Below, piece by piece: positions 59,160-64,000 of a stretch of DNA of 64,000 bases (its first letter is position 1; every line of letters starts with the position of its first letter). The position numbers and the translations under genes are program-made. The notes beneath the pieces were generated by a model. The model was not told where the DNA came from, made no database searches, and saw only the letters and a program-made list of their open reading frames with translations. The stretch spans positions 717,566 through 781,565 of the forward strand of contig NMRA01000125.1 of the NCBI GenBank assembly GCA_002633005.1, written 5' to 3'. The DNA is from Phoronis australis (lineage: Eukaryota > Phoronida > Phoronidae).

Positions 59160-59570
59160 TGTAGTTTTGGTCTGTTGCACAGACAAATCGTTGATTAATT
59201 CATATTCAAGAAATATGAATCGGAAACTTGCGGTGGTACCTTTTCAGGATGCATTTTTCTATTGTCGCTGACTTTTGTACGTTGATGTCCTGTATTCACA
59301 CACTATGAATATATACACCGGCTAAAACGGCCAGAAGTGAGTGCATTGTATGTGCACGCGGCTATCAAACATTATTGCAGAGACGAAATATTTGCTGTCA
59401 CGCCACTTGCATGACAAAGTTAAAATCGTTCACAGTACTTCATTTTATTTCTCCGTTGTAAAGATAACCAATGACTGCCGGGGTAACATCAGCTAGTGAT
59501 AAAACGCGTGCTACTGAATGATACATGCGTGTTCTCTACCCCCTAGCGGACACGCAGGAAACCAGCAAGG
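59160..59570. mobile_element. hAT-like MITE, copy 3, left end missing
   Basis: From about 59175 (GTCTGTTGCACAGACAAATC) it follows the body of the copies at 15473 and 44749. It ends with ACACGCAGGAAACCAGCAAGG at 59570. The left arm is absent and the divergence is greater, so this is an older, truncated insertion. Confidence 0.7.
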
Positions 59571-60073
59571 TAATTAGCTTGCAAAACACGACGTAAATAG
59601 CATGTATCTTAGAGAAAAAGCCGACAACAGCATTACTAATTACCAATCCCTGAAAACCACACTGATGATTATTGCTTATTACAAGGTTATGAGCGGTATG
59701 CGTATTTCGTCTATGTGATAGAAGGCGTCACTGTTTCTTTACATGAAGACTGCGGACGGGTTTAGAAGCCAAATCTGCCTTGCTCTCGTTTTTACTTTCG
59801 TTGCGAGAGCCACTGGCATAGGAATGGAGGGTGGGGCACCCATGGGCTATGGTCTTCTATTCAGTTCATAAAGTTTGTCAACTCAGTCAAAAGTTATTGT
59901 AGTTTTATGTTCAACTGTAATATCCCCGCAAATTGCTACAAATTTTACATGTAGTCTCCACTGGTCGCCAGAAATTTGGCGTTCGCATCCCCCGGTCACC
60001 CCAACATAGAATATTTCTGACAATGCGGCAAACAATCAACGTCAATAGATAACAATTCATGACAGACAATTCT
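59571..60073. other. non-coding, nothing recognised
   Basis: Short frames only; no repeat copy noticed. Confidence 0.45.
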
Positions 60074-60155
60074 ATTAATGATTTAGTTCATGGCACTTGG
60101 TCAACAAAGTTTATTAATGACTCGGTTGATGACAGATACTAGGTCAACAAAGTTC
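60074..60155. repeat. two units of a ~41-base tandem repeat
   Basis: ATTAATGA-T-GTT-ATG(G/A)CA then CTTGGTCAACAAAGTT, twice (60074-60112 and 60113-60155). Earlier CATGACAGACAATTC may be part of a third. Confidence 0.55.
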
Positions 60156-61703
60156 ATCACAGGTAACGGTCTGGACTTCAAAGAAAGCGAACGACTGCCT
60201 CTGTGGCGTAGCAAGGTGGNTGGTAAAGAGGTGCTCGCTACGCTGCTAGACTGATTACTGTCATTTCAGGTGTTCAGGGTACAGACACTTTCTGCTTGGG
60301 TGAAAACCGGCACCAAGTTCTCTTCCGTGAACATTGCAAATATTATTTGACTCCACAACTGCTCCCGGTCATTCAGAAATTCAACAACTCAGGCTAGTAG
60401 TTACGACTTATCCTCTGACACTGGCTTTGATTTATGAGGTACTTTACAGCATCTCAGAGGTTCTGAATTGTTTTAGGCATGATTGACTAAAGCCACAAAG
60501 CTTTCGTCATCGCACTATTTTGTTGAAAATCTCTAAAGGACAGGAAGGACCTTCGGTCCACATTTTGTCATTAAGAGAATGATACCCTTGACCAGTCTTT
60601 ACAAATAAAACTTCTTACAAGTTAAAAATTCAAAGGTATTTATTTACTCTAAAAAGTGTTTTAATTAAAATGTTAATTTAAGAAAAAGAGAGATACATGA
60701 TTTATATATCCTCAAACCCACGGTTAACTGACTCACTGGGCAAAGGTCATCGGTTTCAGTTTTGATGCCGACCGCGTGATGCATCCAAAGACAACTTGTT
60801 TTCATTTCAAAGACCTTAGACTTGATTTTTATAAATATTAAGTGCAGAATTCTTGTTCACATGCTTTGTTCTTATTGTCAGTAATCTCTAGTCATCATTT
60901 CCGAAGTGGACAGTTTTGCAAGACAATTTTCACTATAATACATGCAAGGCTGGGGCAAGATCATTTTTGCTTAATCATCATGATTGACTCTTAATTTTCT
61001 ATACGTTCAAAAAGTTACATAAAGCTACTAGGTGCAATATGGCAGTAAGAGGGTCTTAACAACAGCCACACAAATTAGCTAGGAAAAGTGGTGGCTGGAT
61101 TGTCTGCCCTGTCTAGCAGAAAGCCGTCGACTTTGAATACATGTATATGCCAAATAATATGCACAGTATACATTGGTTATTCCAGCCACCACAGCACAAC
61201 TTCCATTATATTTAGTAAGTTACTTACTTTTGTCGCTGAACACATTCAATTTTCAGGACGGCTAATATGATGAATTGCGGTTTTATGCTCCAGCGACGAA
61301 ATTAGGGGTCATTGAGTGCGAAAAAGTGGCATTTAGATTTTTGTTAGGGTACATGTACCTATCCATGTACATAAAATGAATTTGTTTTGAATTTTGACGT
61401 ATAGACTGATTTTTGAAAATGTATTGCTTTTTATATAGACTAGCTCTTAACACGGCAATAGTTTATATACATGTATGCCATTTATTTATTATCGAATGAA
61501 TATTTTATGAAACAAAAAGATAAATAGGCAACTTGAAAAGTTGACACTTCTTTTGGTTGTCGGGATGAACCTGAAAATGTCATACATAGGCTTTATACTG
61601 ACCTATAAAGCGAAAGCGACATCATCGGCGTCAAAGAAAAATGTATACATGTAAAATAAGAAGAATAACACTCGTTTAACCAAGTGACCTACGTGTACCA
61701 CAT
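60156..61703. other. non-coding; single N at 60221
   Basis: The N at 60221 sits in GCAAGGTGG-N-TGGTAAAG. Unlike 17272 it is not flanked by a duplication, so it may be a base-call ambiguity or a short unresolved gap. TGGCGTAGCAAGG just before it loosely resembles a polymerase III A box. No gene was recognised. Confidence 0.45.
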
Positions 61704-61875
61704 GCGCATCTAGGGGGCCTCGGGGGTCTCGTCTATTGGCGAAGTGGGAAAAAGGTCCGCCTCACAGAAACAAAAACTCTGAAAAAGTAGAAAACGAGAC
61801 AAAAGTCCACTAAAAAGGCAGGAACTACCTAAATTCGGTGAATGCACAATTCATAGCTGTGAACGTACCCCGCTT
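61704..61875 (+). repeat. dispersed G-run repeat, family A, copy 3 (right end missing)
   Basis: GCGCATCTAGGGGGCCTCGG is followed by the GGCGAAGTGGGAAAAAGGTC and AAAAGTCCACTAAAAAGGCA blocks, then GAATGCACAATTCATAG as in 636-885. The right end is lost. Short frames through it are chance. Confidence 0.6.
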
Positions 61876-62953
61876 TTTAGGTAAAAGGCCGGCTTTGGTA
61901 AATTCCACCGTCGGTTTACCCGGCCAGTTTGCATTAGGTAACAGAGAGCTGGCACGTCCAGCCTCCATTTCAGTCAATCGTAACGCCAGTGCCAACGAAT
62001 TGCTGAACGTAAACGTCGGCAATTGATGCCTTCTGATAAAATCATTGTCGGCACTAAAATCTCGCCTTGGCTTATTCATGAGGTTACATGTACGTCTCTC
62101 AAAGTAATAAAGTAATTGGAGTTTCACAGTGAGCACATTTTAATGCTTCATACTTTACCTAAATCTAATTTATCAACGGAAATTTAAAGTTTCAAAGGTC
62201 CTAAATGAGAATGATGTGCTTGCCGTTAAATGTTTTATGTACAGTAATTCAATGTCATAGTTTTCAGATGTAATATGCAAAGTACATACAGTACTAATCT
62301 TTGATAAATAGATTCAGAGTTGTGTAAATTTTCAAAACAAAAATTTCGCGTTTCTCTCCGTTGTTTTCGACATCGTGCAGTTTGCAACATTTTAAGGCAA
62401 GAAAGTTTCATATTTTCAATCGATAACATACATCCGGATACACATGTAAACAATGCATTAACTTGTATCATAAACTACTAATTAGAAAGCGTACCTCTTT
62501 GGCCCCCGACGTCCAAGAAAATAACAAATGGATACGATGTCCACAGTGTACATGTGGGATTTGAACAAGAAATTCTCTCGTTAGTGTGCTATATGTTTTA
62601 CGATGTTTTATTCTGCAGTAAATGGGCATTTTTCTTGTAAACACACCTTTAAGATATCAACCAGTAAGCTCATCTTCGTGAAACAGTGGACTACTGAACA
62701 ACTATCCACTTCCCGTATTACGGTTTTGACTACCAAATATTTTGAAAATATCTTACAGGTGTTTTTTATTCCGTTTTAATATTGAAGGTTTGAAATGATT
62801 AAATTAACTCTCACGATCTTGCCTGAAAGTTTCGTTTGTCACAATAGCACAGAATAGGACTCTCCGGGATTATACAGCGGTACATTAATTAAATCTCGCT
62901 GTATTTATCCACAATGCCGCAACACCCATCGTCGTGTATTAACCTCGATACAT
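61876..62953. other. non-coding, nothing recognised
   Basis: Overlapping short frames on both strands at 61825-62136 and 62235-62471 with no recognisable product. Otherwise AT-rich with stops. Confidence 0.45.
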
Positions 62954-63283
62954 GTGTTTAGAAAAACACGTCCTGTTGTAGGACATCATTTTGGAGTACA
63001 TTTTGACGAATCTGGTTTGAGTTCATTCACTTTACGTGAAGGAAAAGAAAGCCAAAAGAGTGTCTTAAACGTGTCGCCAGCGGCAATAGTACAAATGCAT
63101 TGGTTTTGGGGCGAAATAACAGAAAACAAGTGGACCAGAATGACAGAAGGAAGAAAGTTATTTGATTTAACTGACCAAATTACAAAGATGATACACGTAG
63201 ATACTCTTTACTTGTATGATTATGAATGCGCACAGCTCAATAAAATTAGTTGTTTGAAATGTCTAGTCTGTGTACATGCATGA
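62954..63283 (+). CDS. unrecognised open frame, possible exon
   Basis: The frame is open from about 62858 to a TGA at 63281-63283 (roughly 140 codons), but has no upstream ATG in frame; at 62954 it begins with GTG. Translation includes HHFGVHFDESGLSSFTLREG and then IVQMHWFWGEITENKWTRMT, with an ordinary charged/hydrophobic balance and codons unlike the surrounding chance frames. TTTAG at about 62960 could be a weak acceptor. The HWFWGE..ENKW string loosely recalls Trp-rich domains such as WWE, but I would not assign it. It may be an exon of a gene continuing off the right edge, or chance. Confidence 0.22.
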   Translation: MFRKTRPVVGHHFGVHFDESGLSSFTLREGKESQKSVLNVSPAAIVQMHWFWGEITENKWTRMTEGRKLFDLTDQITKMIHVDTLYLYDYECAQLNKISCLKCLVCVHA

Positions 63284-64000
63284 CCAAGGCTATAAAATGG
63301 ATGAGCGTCAGGTCTTGTGATATACATACACCTGTACATAGATACACTTCACCTTGGTTGCAAACCAACGTTAAAACAATTTTGATTACACATAAATGCA
63401 GTACTCTTAGGTATACTATTAAAGCACTTGAGATAAAACATCGAAAAATGAGCATTTGGGGCACAAATCAAAATACTTCGGTAGAAATGCGATCACTATT
63501 CTCAATTTTTGGATCTGGCATGTCTCGATGGACATAGCCTAACACAATTGATTGTTTCACATTACTTATATTTTCACAATTGTTATTGTTGATTCTCAGT
63601 GACTTACATGTAATTCAAATCAGTGTGGGGAAAATCGTAAAAGACCAGAGGAGGGATATTGTTGGCGCCGAGGGGGGGGGACAAACCCTGGCAAAATTCA
63701 AAAGGAATAATTCTAAATAGAACATTGTGAGCGCACAAATGCATCCCTGGCTTGACCACTGTCTAATTCTGGTGAGCAAGGATGGACGACTTGTATGAGA
63801 TGAAAAGCAATTTCTTTAATGAACAGAAATATGCAAACATTGAATATTTTTATCCAAATCATTTGAATCTAATTTGAATTCAAATTTTTGTCCCTATCGC
63901 CACTGAGAGACGTGGAGTATTTTAACATGCGGCCACTATATCGAAAAACGGCTTTTCACCTGTGCTCCCAATAAGTTGTTCCTTTATACAGCCTAGCGGT
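63284..64000. other. non-coding to the right edge; a G run
   Basis: A further short frame at 63250-63537 has no recognisable product. GGCGCCGAGGGGGGGGG at about 63664 is a G-run like those in family A ends, but no complete copy is visible. Confidence 0.4.

Noticed and set aside
1-64000. CRISPR arrays, bacterial operons or phage genes
   Set aside because: No regular direct-repeat/spacer arrays, no tightly packed genes; the window is clearly eukaryotic.

Overview
This is animal genomic DNA: AT-rich, long non-coding stretches, candidate introns and promoters, and many short non-autonomous repeats. The motif TACATGTA recurs throughout. Together with G-run repeat families this suggests a marine invertebrate, perhaps a non-vertebrate deuterostome such as a hemichordate, echinoderm or lancelet. 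That placement is inference; no ribosomal or mitochondrial marker is present.

Only one gene can be assigned with confidence. It is an uninterrupted 422-codon class A (rhodopsin family) G-protein-coupled receptor at 38328-39596 on the + strand, of the neuropeptide Y / short neuropeptide F / prolactin-releasing-peptide receptor type. A splice acceptor lies 43 bases upstream of its ATG, so at least one 5' untranslated exon probably sits further left. An alternating purine-pyrimidine CA/CG tract lies about 300 bases upstream, and the nearest AATAAA about 650 bases downstream.

The left third (1-10.5 kb) holds candidate promoters and orphan exons: an NRF-1-like site with a possible first exon at 2.7 kb, NRF-1 and YY1-like sites at 4.4-4.6 kb, candidate internal exons at 5.5 and 7.05 kb, and a TATA box with a perfect splice donor at 7.2-7.35 kb. 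From 10.5 to 21.1 kb repeats dominate: a 2-kb element with long inverted repeats, several MITEs including a hAT-like one with a target-site duplication, and a 190-bp duplication joined by a single N that looks like an assembly artefact. From 21 to 37 kb there is little beyond repeat copies. After the receptor (40-64 kb) come a foldback element, a second intact hAT-like MITE, G-run repeats, local duplications, a 16-bp minisatellite, and a candidate TATA/Inr promoter with up to three exons at 56.2-57.7 kb. An unrecognised open frame lies at 62.95 kb.

No complete transposase, reverse transcriptase, RNA gene or CRISPR was recognised. Apart from the receptor, the gene-like entries are sequence-signal candidates with low stated confidence.
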